Of a DNA stretch of 43,549 bases, positions 1-8,941 are shown piece after piece (within the stretch, counting starts at the first letter, position 1; each line of letters starts with the position of its first letter). Both the position numbers and the translations under genes were made by a program. Below the pieces are notes generated by a model. It was not told the origin of the DNA, searched no databases, and saw only the letters and a list, made by a program, of their open reading frames with translations. The stretch is from Bacteroidota bacterium (GTDB lineage Bacteria; Bacteroidota; Bacteroidia; Bacteroidales; VadinHA17): positions 1-43,549 of the forward strand of contig JAAYDB010000117.1 in the NCBI GenBank assembly GCA_012729475.1. The letters run 5' to 3'.

Positions 1-181
1 AGACCGGAGGGTTCCTTAAATTAAGTTAATTTTTGTTAAACCTTATTTTACACAATTTTTTATAGCTTCTTTTAGAAATAAAACATTGGCTTAATGTGCT
101 TATAAGTATTGTGTTACAGACTCGTCAGTTTCTTTAGCTTAACAATGTGAGATTTTAATACTCGGCCACTTAAAAGAGATT

Positions 182-889
182 TTACAGTCGCATAAATGGA
201 ACAAATCTTACGAGAGTAAGGTGTCTGATATTGATTTTCCCATGCTTTTTTGTTATAAGCTGTAATTCCTGAACAGAGTGTGGTTTACCAACAGGAACAA
301 CCATTCTGCCCTTTTCGGCAAGCTGATCTATCAGAGGTTGTGGAATATTTTCGACTGCAGCAGTAATAATAATAATATCAAAAGGTGCATGTTCAGGCCA
401 ACCCTGATACCCATCTCCATATTTGCATGTAATATTCTGATATCCCAGTTGCTTTAATCTCTCACTTGATTCTCTTGCAAGTTCAGGGATAATCTCAATT
501 GTATATACATGATCCACTATTTCTGCAAGCACAGCTGCCTGATATCCTGAACCAGTTCCTATCTCAAGGGCCTTCATCTCTTTCCCTGGTTTCACAATAT
601 TAGTCATGTAAGCTACAATGAATGGTTGAGAAATTGTTTGCTGATAACCAATAGGAAGAGGGTAATCATTGTAAGCTTCATTCTGATAAGTCCGGGGAAC
701 GAACAGATGCCTTGGAACCTTTTTCATAGCTTCAAGTACATCAGTATTGGTAAGGCCACGATCTTCAATCTGAGTTTTAACCATTTTAAGCCTTGCAGCC
801 TCAAACTTGTCTGTCTGTGGCATAATAAATCCCGGGATAATTATGAATATTATGAATAAGAAAAATCTCACAATCAATGTATTTTTCAC
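182..889 (-). CDS. pcm: Protein-L-isoaspartate O-methyltransferase, exported form
   Basis: The product (235 aa) is a SAM-dependent methyltransferase that repairs isoaspartyl residues in damaged proteins. Visible family features are the VPRHLFVP segment near residue 60, the SAM-binding motif LEIGTGSGYQAAVLAEI near residues 108-124, and a C-terminal VRFVPF. Residues 1-25 are a hydrophobic signal-peptide-like leader (RFFLFIIFIIIPGFIMPQ), so the enzyme may be exported or membrane-anchored rather than cytosolic. The start codon is GTG. I kept it because it gives a well-formed leader, although no strong ribosome binding site is visible. The gene stands alone, with about 180 bp on each side. Enzyme family is secure; location is inferred. 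Confidence 0.92.
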   Translation of the reverse strand: MKNTLIVRFFLFIIFIIIPGFIMPQTDKFEAARLKMVKTQIEDRGLTNTDVLEAMKKVPRHLFVPRTYQNEAYNDYPLPIGYQQTISQPFIVAYMTNIVKPGKEMKALEIGTGSGYQAAVLAEIVDHVYTIEIIPELARESSERLKQLGYQNITCKYGDGYQGWPEHAPFDIIIITAAVENIPQPLIDQLAEKGRMVVPVGKPHSVQELQLITKKHGKINIRHLTLVRFVPFMRL

Positions 890-1072
890 AAATTACAAAA
901 TTCTGGTTTTTTTCAAAAAGTATTTTTTGATTTCCTGTCATTTTATCAGTTAAAGAAAAAATATATCAGAAAGTATAACTTATACTCAACCTTAACCTTT
1001 TATTAATTATTCTGGTCCTGAAAGTGATTTGGTGCCATGATATTATCTGATGCCTATGTGATTACATTTATA

Positions 1073-1711
1073 TTAAGCAGGTACTCCGAGCAGTACTAAT
1101 AAACCCTTGCCAAAGAATTCTATAACAGGCCATATAGGAAAAAGATTTATCCTTGTAAAAACAGATCCTAAAATAAGTCCCAGCAAAATGAATGATCCGT
1201 ATTTGTACAATATCATATATAATTTAGGATAACGCCGGAAATAGTTGAGTAAAAGATGAGATCCGTCAAGAGGAGGAATAGGGATAAGATTAAAAATAAA
1301 CAATCCCCAGTTGATATATATTGCATAAATGAATATTTCTGATGTTATAGAATAATAATTTCCAGGATATATTTTATAAATCACTGCAAATATCAGTGTT
1401 AGTATTATAGCTGTAAGAGCATTTGAAAAAGGACCTGCCACAGCAATTTTCATAATGTCAGTCCGGGGATTATTAAGATTTTTTTCATTGAAACGGACAG
1501 GTTTTGCCCAGCCAAATCCGGCAACAAGTAACATCATAAAGCCCAATGGATCAATATGTTTCAAAGGATTCAGTGTCACCCGTCCCTGGTCTTTGGATGT
1601 TATGTCACCACATTTTGTGGCAACAAAGGCATGGCTGAATTCATGGATGGTTAAGCCAAGCAGGATTCCGGGTAAAAATTTTAAAGTTCTCAAAATATCC
1701 AAAGTATCCAT
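1073..1711 (-). CDS. M50 (site-2-protease family) membrane metalloprotease
   Basis: A 212-residue polytopic membrane protein. The zinc-binding HExxH motif appears as HEFSHA at about residues 23-28 in the first hydrophobic segment. The second metal-ligand motif of the family appears as PPLDGSHLL at about residues 146-154. Length and motif order fit the short S2P-like M50 proteins that lack a PDZ domain and cleave membrane substrates. The substrate cannot be told from sequence. It starts with ATG and appears monocistronic. A good -7 box lies about 70 bp upstream. The family is clear; a role in regulated proteolysis is inference. Confidence 0.9.
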   Translation of the reverse strand: MDTLDILRTLKFLPGILLGLTIHEFSHAFVATKCGDITSKDQGRVTLNPLKHIDPLGFMMLLVAGFGWAKPVRFNEKNLNNPRTDIMKIAVAGPFSNALTAIILTLIFAVIYKIYPGNYYSITSEIFIYAIYINWGLFIFNLIPIPPLDGSHLLLNYFRRYPKLYMILYKYGSFILLGLILGSVFTRINLFPIWPVIEFFGKGLLVLLGVPA

Positions 1712-1783
1712 TCAGATTTGTTTTTAAAGGCTTTTAATTGATAGCACCAGGAGGTAAAGATGCAAATCTTTTTCATTTTTTCT

Positions 1784-1791
1784 CAAAGATA
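1784..1791 (-). promoter_or_regulatory. Candidate Bacteroidota -7 promoter box for the M50 gene
   Basis: On the minus strand this reads TATCTTTG, an exact match to the Bacteroidota -7 consensus TAnnTTTG. An ATTG lies 15 bp further upstream (1807-1810), one base off the -33 TTTG box, with spacing slightly short. The M50 start codon is about 70 bp downstream. This is a motif match only. Confidence 0.4.
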
Positions 1792-1908
1792 TCTTTTATG
1801 TAAATGCAATACAGGAAGTATTAATTTCAACAAATTCAAAAATATGGATAAAATTTGCTGTTATTTCAATACTAATTTGCATTTTAGCAGGCTTATATAT
1901 TTAAAAGA

Positions 1909-3099
1909 ATGGTTATGAAAAAGGGTTTATTGGGTCTGGTAGTACTACTTATTTTTTCTTTAAATAATCTTAAATCTCAGACGATTTCTCCGGAAATACG
2001 GATCTTTCTCATTACCTGTGGCCCAGGCACAGAGACATACTCCATGTATGGCCACAGTGCTATCAGAGTGCTTATTCCTGAGAATAATACCGATATAGTT
2101 TATAACTGGGGTGTATTTGATTTTGAAGCACCGCATTTTGTCTGGAAATTTGCCAGAGGCAGGCTAAATTATATGCTTGCGGCTACTACCTTCGATAATT
2201 TCAGGGAAGAGTATCTGCATGACGAACGTTGGATGGATATTCAGGAGATCAATCTGGATTCTGAGGAAAAGATCCGGCTTTTGCAACTCATAAATGAGAA
2301 TATTAAGCCTGAAAATGCAAAATACCTTTATGATTTTTTTTATGATAATTGTTCAACGAGGATCAGGGATCTCATTGAAAAAGTAACAGGAAATGCTCTC
2401 ATTTATCCTCCTGATGATCCCCGTAAGGTTATTTCATACAGAAATATGGCCCGTAAATATCACCGGCATTATGCATGGCTTAATCTTGGTATTGATCTGC
2501 TCCTGGGCACACCTTCCGAGAAAAAAGCTGATATGCGTGGCAGAATGTTTCTTCCTGTTGAGATGCAGGAAGAACTTTCGGATGCAGTCGTCAGGAGAAG
2601 TGGAAAGATGATACCTCTTCTGTCAAATCCAACAAGGATACTCGATTTTAACTCTCCACAAAATAATACGACATTTTTCACATCACCCTTGTTTGTTTTA
2701 TCTGTGCTTACTATAGTAATCTTTCTGTTTTATGGAGTTGTAAGAAACAGGACAGTTGTAAAAGCAGCCGACATACTACTCTTCTCCTTCTTTTCACTTC
2801 TTGCCTTGTTGATGATCTTTGCTAATTTCTTTACTGACCATTCCCAGTTAAAATGGAACCTTAATATAATATGGCTTAGTCCTTTTATTGTATTCTGCCT
2901 TATGGCTGTCGTTATGAATAAAAAATGGTATTTCTGTTTCAGAGCGGTGTTCTTTCTCTGCATGACGGCCTTGCTTATCCAGGTATTTTTCTCACAGGGT
3001 TTTAATACTGCTTTTATGCCATTGATCCTTATTCTTGCTCACAGAAGCTCTGCATATTCAGGAATAGCCGGAAATCCATTATCTGTGGAGTCTTTTTAA
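1909..3099 (+). CDS. DUF4105 (Lnb N-terminal-like) membrane protein
   Basis: A 396-residue protein with an N-terminal signal peptide (about residues 1-23, ending near LKSQ), an exported domain and about five C-terminal membrane segments from about residue 262 onward. The exported domain shows the DUF4105 hallmarks: TCGPGTETYSMYGHSAIRV near residues 35-55, YNWGVFDF near 66-73, and YDFFYDNCSTRIRDL near 141-155. The conserved His and Cys suggest a papain-like or amidase-like site, but the family's activity is unproven to my knowledge. ATG at 1909 is used; the in-frame ATG at 1915 is equally possible. It precedes the Bat operon but is separated from it by about 130 bp containing a promoter-like box. 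Confidence 0.85.
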   Translation: MVMKKGLLGLVVLLIFSLNNLKSQTISPEIRIFLITCGPGTETYSMYGHSAIRVLIPENNTDIVYNWGVFDFEAPHFVWKFARGRLNYMLAATTFDNFREEYLHDERWMDIQEINLDSEEKIRLLQLINENIKPENAKYLYDFFYDNCSTRIRDLIEKVTGNALIYPPDDPRKVISYRNMARKYHRHYAWLNLGIDLLLGTPSEKKADMRGRMFLPVEMQEELSDAVVRRSGKMIPLLSNPTRILDFNSPQNNTTFFTSPLFVLSVLTIVIFLFYGVVRNRTVVKAADILLFSFFSLLALLMIFANFFTDHSQLKWNLNIIWLSPFIVFCLMAVVMNKKWYFCFRAVFFLCMTALLIQVFFSQGFNTAFMPLILILAHRSSAYSGIAGNPLSVESF

Positions 3100-3202
3100 C
3101 ACTAATTTAACAATCATTAACACCTCCTTATTAATTGTCCTTGTTCTTTTGTACCAGGTATTCACTTAAGGAGGAATATTGTATTTGCTGTACTCATTTT
3201 GT

Positions 3203-3210
3203 TAATTTTG
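3203..3210 (+). promoter_or_regulatory. Candidate -7 promoter box of the Bat operon
   Basis: TAATTTTG matches the Bacteroidota -7 consensus TAnnTTTG exactly. A TTTG lies at 3184-3187, which is the right element for -33 but slightly close (15 bp between boxes). The moxR ATG is 19 bp downstream, so the leader would be short. The box separates the DUF4105 gene from the moxR-bat transcription unit. Confidence 0.5.
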
Positions 3211-3229
3211 CACCTTAAAACTTTATACT

Positions 3230-4225
3230 ATGGAGCATACTTCCGATATCAGGTTGTTAAATGAAAAAATTGAAAAAGAGAGTGCCTTTATTGATATCAT
3301 CAGGATGGAGATGAATAAAGTCATTATCGGGCAGAAACATTTAACGGACAGTCTTCTGATCGGGTTACTGGCTGACGGCCACCTTCTACTTGAAGGGGTT
3401 CCGGGCCTGGCTAAAACCCTTGCAATAAAATCTCTTGCTGCTATCATTGATTCAAAATTCAGCAGGATACAGTTCACTCCCGATCTTCTTCCTGCAGATC
3501 TTATTGGAACGATGATCTATAGCCAGAAAAAAGAAGAATTCATTGTCAAAAAGGGACCTGTATTTGCTAATTTTATTCTTGCTGATGAAATAAACCGTTC
3601 ACCGGCGAAAGTACAAAGTGCTCTTTTGGAAGCGATGCAGGAGCGGCAGATTACTATTGGGGAATCGACTTTTTATCTGGAGGCTCCTTTTCTTGTACTG
3701 GCCACTCAAAATCCTATTGAACAGGAAGGTACTTATCCACTCCCTGAGGCACAGGTTGACAGGTTTATGATGAAAGTGATTATTGATTATCCTTCTCTTG
3801 AAGAAGAAAGGTTAATTATCAGGGAGAACCTGGCAAAAGATTTCCCTAAAACGGGTACCGTTCTTAAACCAAACGATATTTTAAGAGCCCGGGAAGTCGT
3901 CCGGGAAGTTTATATGGATGAAAAAATTGAAAACTATATTCTTAGTATAGTGTTCGCAAGTCGCGAACCCGATAAATACGGGTTGCCTGCTTTCTCTAAC
4001 ATGATATCTTATGGTGCATCTCCCAGGGCATCTATATACCTTTCTCTGGCAGCCAAAGCTTACGCCTTTATCCGGCGGAGAGGCTACGTAATACCGGAAG
4101 ATGTAAGAGCTGTATGCCCTGATGTAATGAGACACAGGATAGGACTGACGTATGAAGCCGAAGCAGAGAATATAAACCAGGATAAGATAATAACTGAAAT
4201 ATTAAATGTTGTTGAAGTCCCTTAA
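3230..4225 (+). CDS. MoxR-family AAA+ ATPase of the Bat operon
   Basis: A 331-residue MoxR ATPase, thought to act as a chaperone together with VWA-domain proteins. The Walker A site is GVPGLAKT at about residues 56-63 and Walker B is ILADEINRSP at about 114-123, followed by the MoxR-typical ALLEAMQERQ and LATQNPIEQEGTYPLPEAQ segments. Length is normal for the family. It is the first gene of a plus-strand run that continues, 10 bp later, with DUF58 and then the VWA genes. This is the standard bat arrangement in Bacteroidota. Substrates are not known from the sequence. Confidence 0.96.
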   Translation: MEHTSDIRLLNEKIEKESAFIDIIRMEMNKVIIGQKHLTDSLLIGLLADGHLLLEGVPGLAKTLAIKSLAAIIDSKFSRIQFTPDLLPADLIGTMIYSQKKEEFIVKKGPVFANFILADEINRSPAKVQSALLEAMQERQITIGESTFYLEAPFLVLATQNPIEQEGTYPLPEAQVDRFMMKVIIDYPSLEEERLIIRENLAKDFPKTGTVLKPNDILRAREVVREVYMDEKIENYILSIVFASREPDKYGLPAFSNMISYGASPRASIYLSLAAKAYAFIRRRGYVIPEDVRAVCPDVMRHRIGLTYEAEAENINQDKIITEILNVVEVP

Positions 4226-4235
4226 TAATCTCTGA

Positions 4236-5099
4236 ATGGAAACTGCTGACTTAATAAAGAAGGTACGTAAGATAGAAATAAAAACAAAAGGACTGACCAG
4301 ACATATTTTTGCCGGGGAATATCATAGTGCTTTTAAGGGCAGGGGAATGGCTTTCAGTGAAGTACGTGAATACCAGTATGGAGATGATATACGGAATATC
4401 GACTGGAATGTGACAGCCCGTTTCAATCATCCATATATAAAAATATATGAGGAAGAGAGAGAACTTACTGTTATGCTGCTGATTGATGTAAGCGGATCCG
4501 GAATATTCGGAACAAAAACAGGTTTTAAAAGAGATGTTATGACTGAAGTGGCAGCTGTTTTGTCATTCTCTGCAATTTCCAACAACGATAAGATAGGAGT
4601 CATCTTTTTTTCTGATAAGGTTGAACGCTTTATTCCACCACAAAAAGGAAGAAAACACATTCTCAGGATTATCCGGGAACTTTTGGATTTTCAGGCAAAA
4701 AGCCGTCTTACAAACCTTGATGATCCCTTAAGATATCTTACAAATGCAATAAAAAAACGTTGCACGGCATTTATTATTTCTGACTTTATTGCACCAGGCT
4801 TTGAAGAAGCCCTGCGTATAGCTTCAAATAAACATGATATTGTAGCTGTTAAGGTATATGATACTCTTGAAACATCTTTGCCTGATATCGGACTTATTAA
4901 TTTTGTTGATTCAGAAACCGGTATGGAAAAATGGGTGGATACCTCATCCAAAACCATCAGGGAAACATATGATAAATGGTGGCATGAACACAGCCTGGAA
5001 CTAAAAAACCTCTTTAGAAGATGCGGAGTTGATTCAACTTCTATATGTACCGGTGAAGATTATGTTAAACCTCTGATAAAATTATTTGAAAGCAGATGA
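4236..5099 (+). CDS. DUF58 domain protein (VWA-like fold)
   Basis: A 287-residue protein. The DUF58 signature around residues 30-60 (GRGMAFSEVREYQYGDDIRNIDWNV region) is clear. A MIDAS-like metal site, LIDVSGSG, follows near residues 83-90. There is no signal peptide or membrane segment, so it is probably a cytoplasmic partner of the MoxR ATPase encoded just upstream. Its stop codon overlaps the next gene's start by 4 bp, which indicates translational coupling. Function beyond the MoxR-DUF58 pairing is not established. Confidence 0.93.
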   Translation: METADLIKKVRKIEIKTKGLTRHIFAGEYHSAFKGRGMAFSEVREYQYGDDIRNIDWNVTARFNHPYIKIYEEERELTVMLLIDVSGSGIFGTKTGFKRDVMTEVAAVLSFSAISNNDKIGVIFFSDKVERFIPPQKGRKHILRIIRELLDFQAKSRLTNLDDPLRYLTNAIKKRCTAFIISDFIAPGFEEALRIASNKHDIVAVKVYDTLETSLPDIGLINFVDSETGMEKWVDTSSKTIRETYDKWWHEHSLELKNLFRRCGVDSTSICTGEDYVKPLIKLFESR

Positions 5100-6088
5100 A
5101 TATGAACAGGAGAGGACTTATTATATTCTTCATTCTGATTTATGCTATTACTGGTCTTAATGGTCAGGACATTTCTGTCACCACTGCTTTTGATTCAACA
5201 GAGATTTATCTGGGTGATCAGATATATTTTACTATAAAGGTTGAACAGCCCTCAGGTGCAAAGCTTGATGTTCAGCAATTCAGTGACACAATAACAAAGA
5301 ATATTGAAATCATATCCGGACCTTATTCAGATACCTCTGCTATCCCGGATGACAGGTTGAGAATAATCAATAAATACCTGATAACATCTTTTGATTCCGG
5401 TTTTTATATGGTACCACCTGTGTACGCCGAAACCAGTGAAGGAAAAGGTATGAAACGTTTTTATTCTGATTACAGCCAGCTTGAGGTAAGAAGATTCAAT
5501 ACTGCTCCGGCTGATACTACAGCCAGTATATATGATATTGTTGGACCATACAGAGCTCCTGTTACTATTGGAGAATTACTGCCATGGCTTCTCCTGGCGG
5601 TGCTGGCAGGATTGCTGGGATATGGTATTTTTCTGTTGATCAGGCGCATGAGAAAAGATGAAGAAGAAATAACTATTCCTAAGCCAACTGAACCAGCTCA
5701 TGTGATTGCTTTTCGTGAATTAAAGAAACTTAAGGAAGATGAGATTTGGCAAAAAGGAGATATAAAAAAGTATTATTCATGTCTTACAGAAATTGTCCGT
5801 CAATATATTGAGAATCGGTATGGTATATATGCACTTGAGATGACTACTTCCGAAACGCTTGCTGCCCTTAATAGATCAGGTTTAAAAAAGAATGAATCAT
5901 ATTCAGTTCTGGAATCAGTTCTTTATGCCTCAGATTTTGTGAAATTCGCCAAATACAAACCGCAGGCTTCCGATAATGAAAATCATTTCTCGAATGCCTG
6001 GAAATTTGTTGAGATCACAACAGAAGAAGAAGAAAAGGCAACTGAAGTCATTTCCGCGAAAGAAGACAAGGAAGGGGGTGCAGAATGA
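5096..6088 (+). CDS. Bat-operon membrane protein (DUF4381/BatD-like)
   Basis: A 330-residue protein commonly found between the DUF58 gene and batA in Bacteroidota. It has a signal peptide (residues 1-24, ending in LNGQ), a beta-rich exported domain of about 130 residues, one membrane segment near residues 161-184 (LLPWLLLAVLAGLLGYGIFLLI) and a cytoplasmic helical tail. The tail contains a KYYSCLTEIVRQYIENRYGI segment like that at the C-terminus of BatD. The start overlaps the DUF58 stop and the stop overlaps the batA start, each by 4 bp. It probably belongs to the membrane Bat complex; its exact role is unknown. Confidence 0.85.
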   Translation: MNMNRRGLIIFFILIYAITGLNGQDISVTTAFDSTEIYLGDQIYFTIKVEQPSGAKLDVQQFSDTITKNIEIISGPYSDTSAIPDDRLRIINKYLITSFDSGFYMVPPVYAETSEGKGMKRFYSDYSQLEVRRFNTAPADTTASIYDIVGPYRAPVTIGELLPWLLLAVLAGLLGYGIFLLIRRMRKDEEEITIPKPTEPAHVIAFRELKKLKEDEIWQKGDIKKYYSCLTEIVRQYIENRYGIYALEMTTSETLAALNRSGLKKNESYSVLESVLYASDFVKFAKYKPQASDNENHFSNAWKFVEITTEEEEKATEVISAKEDKEGGAE

Positions 6089-7077
6089 AAGACATTACTT
6101 TTGCTCAGCCGCTTTTTCTGTGGTTTTTATTACTGCTACCGTTAATGGTAGCCTTTTATGTACTACGACAGTCCAGAACCTCTTCCTCACTACAACTTCC
6201 GGGATTGCTTCCTTTTGTTAATACCGGGAAGACATTTCGCAACTATCTCAGACACATACTTTTCAGCCTGCGTGTTGTAGCTATCGGATTACTTATAATA
6301 GTACTTGCCCGCCCTCAAAAAACAGACAAATTTCAGAATGTTACAACAGAAGGCATAGATATAATTCTGGCTATGGATATTTCAGGAAGTATGTTAGCTC
6401 GTGATTTTAAACCTGACAGACTGGAAGCTTCCAAAAATGTTGCTACGGAATTTATATCAGGACGCCCCTATGACAGAATAGGACTCGTTGTGTTCAGTGG
6501 AGAAAGCTTTACACAATGTCCTCTTACAACAGATCATGCAGTACTTATAAACCTGATGAGAGAGTTACAGAGCGGAATGATAGAGGACGGAACTGCTATC
6601 GGGAACGGCCTTGCCCTGGCAATAAACAGAATTAAGGATTCTGATGCAATTAGTAAAGTTATTATTCTGCTGACTGACGGTGTCAATAACCGGGGTGAAA
6701 TAGCTCCGTCAACAGCAGCAGATATAGCAAAAACTTATGATATAAGAGTATATACTGTAGGTGTAGGTTCCATAGGAACAGCTCCTTATCCTGTACAGAC
6801 ACCGTTTGGGATTCAATACCAGGATATTCCTGTTGAGATAGACGAGGGAATATTACAGGATATTGCACAAAAAACAGGCGGACAATATTTCAGAGCTACG
6901 GATAATAATAAACTGGTACAGGTATACAATGAAATTGACCAGCTTGAAAAATCGAAAATTGATGTACACCAGTTTATCAGAAAAGAAGAAAAATACCTGA
7001 TACCTGCCCTTTTTTCTCTTATCCTTATTGCACTGGAAATATTGATCCGCAATACTATATATAAAAACATCACTTAA
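6085..7077 (+). CDS. batA: BatA, VWA-domain membrane protein
   Basis: A 330-residue aerotolerance protein. Two membrane segments lie near residues 10-28 and 50-72. They are followed by a von Willebrand A domain with an intact MIDAS motif, AMDISGSM (DxSxS), near residues 93-100, and LLTDGVNNRGE near 195-205. A final membrane segment lies near residues 308-325. It overlaps the previous gene by 4 bp and is followed 10 bp later by its paralogue batB. In Bacteroides the bat genes have been linked to oxygen tolerance and fitness. The biochemical role here is inferred from the family. Confidence 0.94.
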   Translation: MKDITFAQPLFLWFLLLLPLMVAFYVLRQSRTSSSLQLPGLLPFVNTGKTFRNYLRHILFSLRVVAIGLLIIVLARPQKTDKFQNVTTEGIDIILAMDISGSMLARDFKPDRLEASKNVATEFISGRPYDRIGLVVFSGESFTQCPLTTDHAVLINLMRELQSGMIEDGTAIGNGLALAINRIKDSDAISKVIILLTDGVNNRGEIAPSTAADIAKTYDIRVYTVGVGSIGTAPYPVQTPFGIQYQDIPVEIDEGILQDIAQKTGGQYFRATDNNKLVQVYNEIDQLEKSKIDVHQFIRKEEKYLIPALFSLILIALEILIRNTIYKNIT

Positions 7078-7087
7078 TTATTACATT

Positions 7088-8128
7088 ATGCAGTTATTCA
7101 GATTTGCAAATCCTGATTTTCTGTATCTCTTGCTTCTTTTGCCGGTGATGCTTATCTTATGGATCCTCAATGAAGCCAGGAAAAAGAGAGCTTTGAGGCG
7201 AATCGGAAATATATCTCTGGTCAGAAAACTTATGCCAGAGTTCTCCCTTATCAGGTCAAATTTGAAATTTTTCTTTCAGCTGATAGCTTTTGCCACTCTT
7301 ATTATCATCCTTGCGCGTCCTCAGTTTGGAGCAAGACTGGAGGAAGTGAAGAGACATGGGGTGGAAGTTATTATTGCTCTTGATGTTAGCAATTCAATGC
7401 TGGCAGAAGACATACGGCCTAACCGTCTGACAAGGGCCAAGCAGGCTTTGTCAAGACTTATTGATAATCTGGAAAATGATAAGATAGGGCTGATCGTTTT
7501 TGCAGGTGATGCTTACACCCAAATACCTATCACAGCAGATTATATCTCCGCCAAAATGTTCCTTTCTACGATAAACACGGATATTGTCCCAAAACAGGGA
7601 ACAGCCATAGGGGCTGCAATAGATCTTGGAATGAAATCATTTTCGCCCGGAGAGGATAAGAGTAAAGCTATGATAATAATTACTGACGGAGAAAATCATG
7701 AAGATGATCCCCTCTCCAGATCAAAGGACGCAGAAAAAGCAGGAATAATTATTCACACTATAGGTATAGGATCAGTGGAAGGGGTACCAGTGCCACTGAT
7801 GACAGGCAGAACTATGAACTACCTCACCGACCGGGAGGGAAATACTGTCATCACCCGACTGGATGAAGATATACTGAAGCAAATAGCTGCTGCTACGGGA
7901 GGCAGTTATGTCAGAGCCAGCAGTTCAAATATAGGGCTTGAGCAAATATTCGGAGAGATACGAAAAATGAAACAGGAGGAAATTGAAAGTACTATGTATA
8001 CAGAATATAATGATCAGTTCCAGATATTCACAATAATAGCTCTTTTATTTCTTCTTACCGACTTCCTTATAATGGACAGAAAGAACAGAAAACTATCCGG
8101 TATAAAATTATTTAAAGTCAAAATTTAA
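7088..8128 (+). CDS. batB: BatB, VWA-domain membrane protein
   Basis: A 346-residue paralogue of the preceding BatA with the same plan: membrane segments near residues 9-27 and 60-78, then a VWA domain with MIDAS motif ALDVSNSM (DxSxS) near 98-105 and ITDGENHEDD near 197-206. A C-terminal membrane segment lies near residues 314-332. BatA and BatB are tandem and similar across the VWA domain, which suggests an old duplication shared by the whole phylum. batC starts 14 bp downstream. Confidence 0.94.
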   Translation: MQLFRFANPDFLYLLLLLPVMLILWILNEARKKRALRRIGNISLVRKLMPEFSLIRSNLKFFFQLIAFATLIIILARPQFGARLEEVKRHGVEVIIALDVSNSMLAEDIRPNRLTRAKQALSRLIDNLENDKIGLIVFAGDAYTQIPITADYISAKMFLSTINTDIVPKQGTAIGAAIDLGMKSFSPGEDKSKAMIIITDGENHEDDPLSRSKDAEKAGIIIHTIGIGSVEGVPVPLMTGRTMNYLTDREGNTVITRLDEDILKQIAAATGGSYVRASSSNIGLEQIFGEIRKMKQEEIESTMYTEYNDQFQIFTIIALLFLLTDFLIMDRKNRKLSGIKLFKVKI

Positions 8129-8142
8129 TTAGAACAGGCATA

Positions 8143-8859
8143 ATGGATAATATGAATACAGCAATAAAAAAAGCCAAATTTGCCATTATATTGGTTACCT
8201 GTTTCTTATCTTTTCTTTCGACTCAGTTGTTTGGGCAGAGTGACAGGAAATTTATAAGACAGGGAAACAGAGAATTCAAAAACGAGAAATTCTCCGAAGC
8301 AGAAATATATTACAGAAGAGCCCTGAGTAACAATAAAGAATCGGAGAAAGCTGTTTTCAATGCAGGTGACGCCTTATATAAGCAGGATAAATTTGAGGAT
8401 GCCGGTAACCATTTTATGGAACACTATCGGATGAGCGAGGATAACAAGAAGAAAGCTGAAAGTATGTATAACCTGGGTAACTCACTTCTAATGAATGAGA
8501 AAGTAAAAGAGAGTATTGAAGCTTATAAGGAATCACTTAAGCTTGATCCTCAAAATGTACAGGCAAAATATAACCTGGCTTATGCTCAGGACAAACTTCG
8601 TCAACAGGAGCAGCAACAACAACAACAACAGGATAATAATAAAGATGATGGTCAACAACAAAATAAAGAACAAGAGAGAGAAGATAACAACAGACAGGAT
8701 GAAAAACAAGAGGAGGATGGAGAAAACCGGCAGACAATATCAAAGGAAGATGCAGAAAGAATATTGAAAGCTCTGGAAAACGAAGAAAAAGATGTACAGG
8801 AAAAAGTTAAACGTGAGAAAGCAGAAAAAACAAGAGTGCAAACAATTAAAAACTGGTGA
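8143..8859 (+). CDS. batC: BatC, secreted TPR protein with Gln-rich tail
   Basis: A 238-residue protein with a signal peptide (about residues 1-30, ending in LFGQS), about three tetratricopeptide repeats between residues 38 and 145, and a highly charged tail from about residue 147 rich in Gln, Asp, Glu and Lys. TPR signatures such as NAGDALYKQDKFEDAG and MYNLGNSLLMNEK are visible. The tail contains a run of seven Gln residues encoded partly by a CAA microsatellite. ATG at 8152 is an alternative start. It is probably a periplasmic scaffold for the BatA/B/D complex, by family analogy. Confidence 0.9.
   Translation: MDNMNTAIKKAKFAIILVTCFLSFLSTQLFGQSDRKFIRQGNREFKNEKFSEAEIYYRRALSNNKESEKAVFNAGDALYKQDKFEDAGNHFMEHYRMSEDNKKKAESMYNLGNSLLMNEKVKESIEAYKESLKLDPQNVQAKYNLAYAQDKLRQQEQQQQQQQDNNKDDGQQQNKEQEREDNNRQDEKQEEDGENRQTISKEDAERILKALENEEKDVQEKVKREKAEKTRVQTIKNW
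8614..8630 (+). repeat. CAA trinucleotide microsatellite inside batC
   Basis: Five CAA units in a row followed by a CA from CAG, within the poly-Gln segment of batC. Because the unit is three bases, length changes would alter the number of Gln residues but not the reading frame. Confidence 0.7.
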
Positions 8860-8941
8860 TGAGATCATTATTCCTTAATATACATAGAGTTATAATAAGG
8901 TGGAACAAGCTGAGCAGCCTTTATTACTCAATTTTTTACAG

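Noticed and set aside
1-24. Short open frame at the left edge that could be the 3' end of an upstream plus-strand gene
   Set aside because: Only seven codons before a stop are visible, too few to support a gene.
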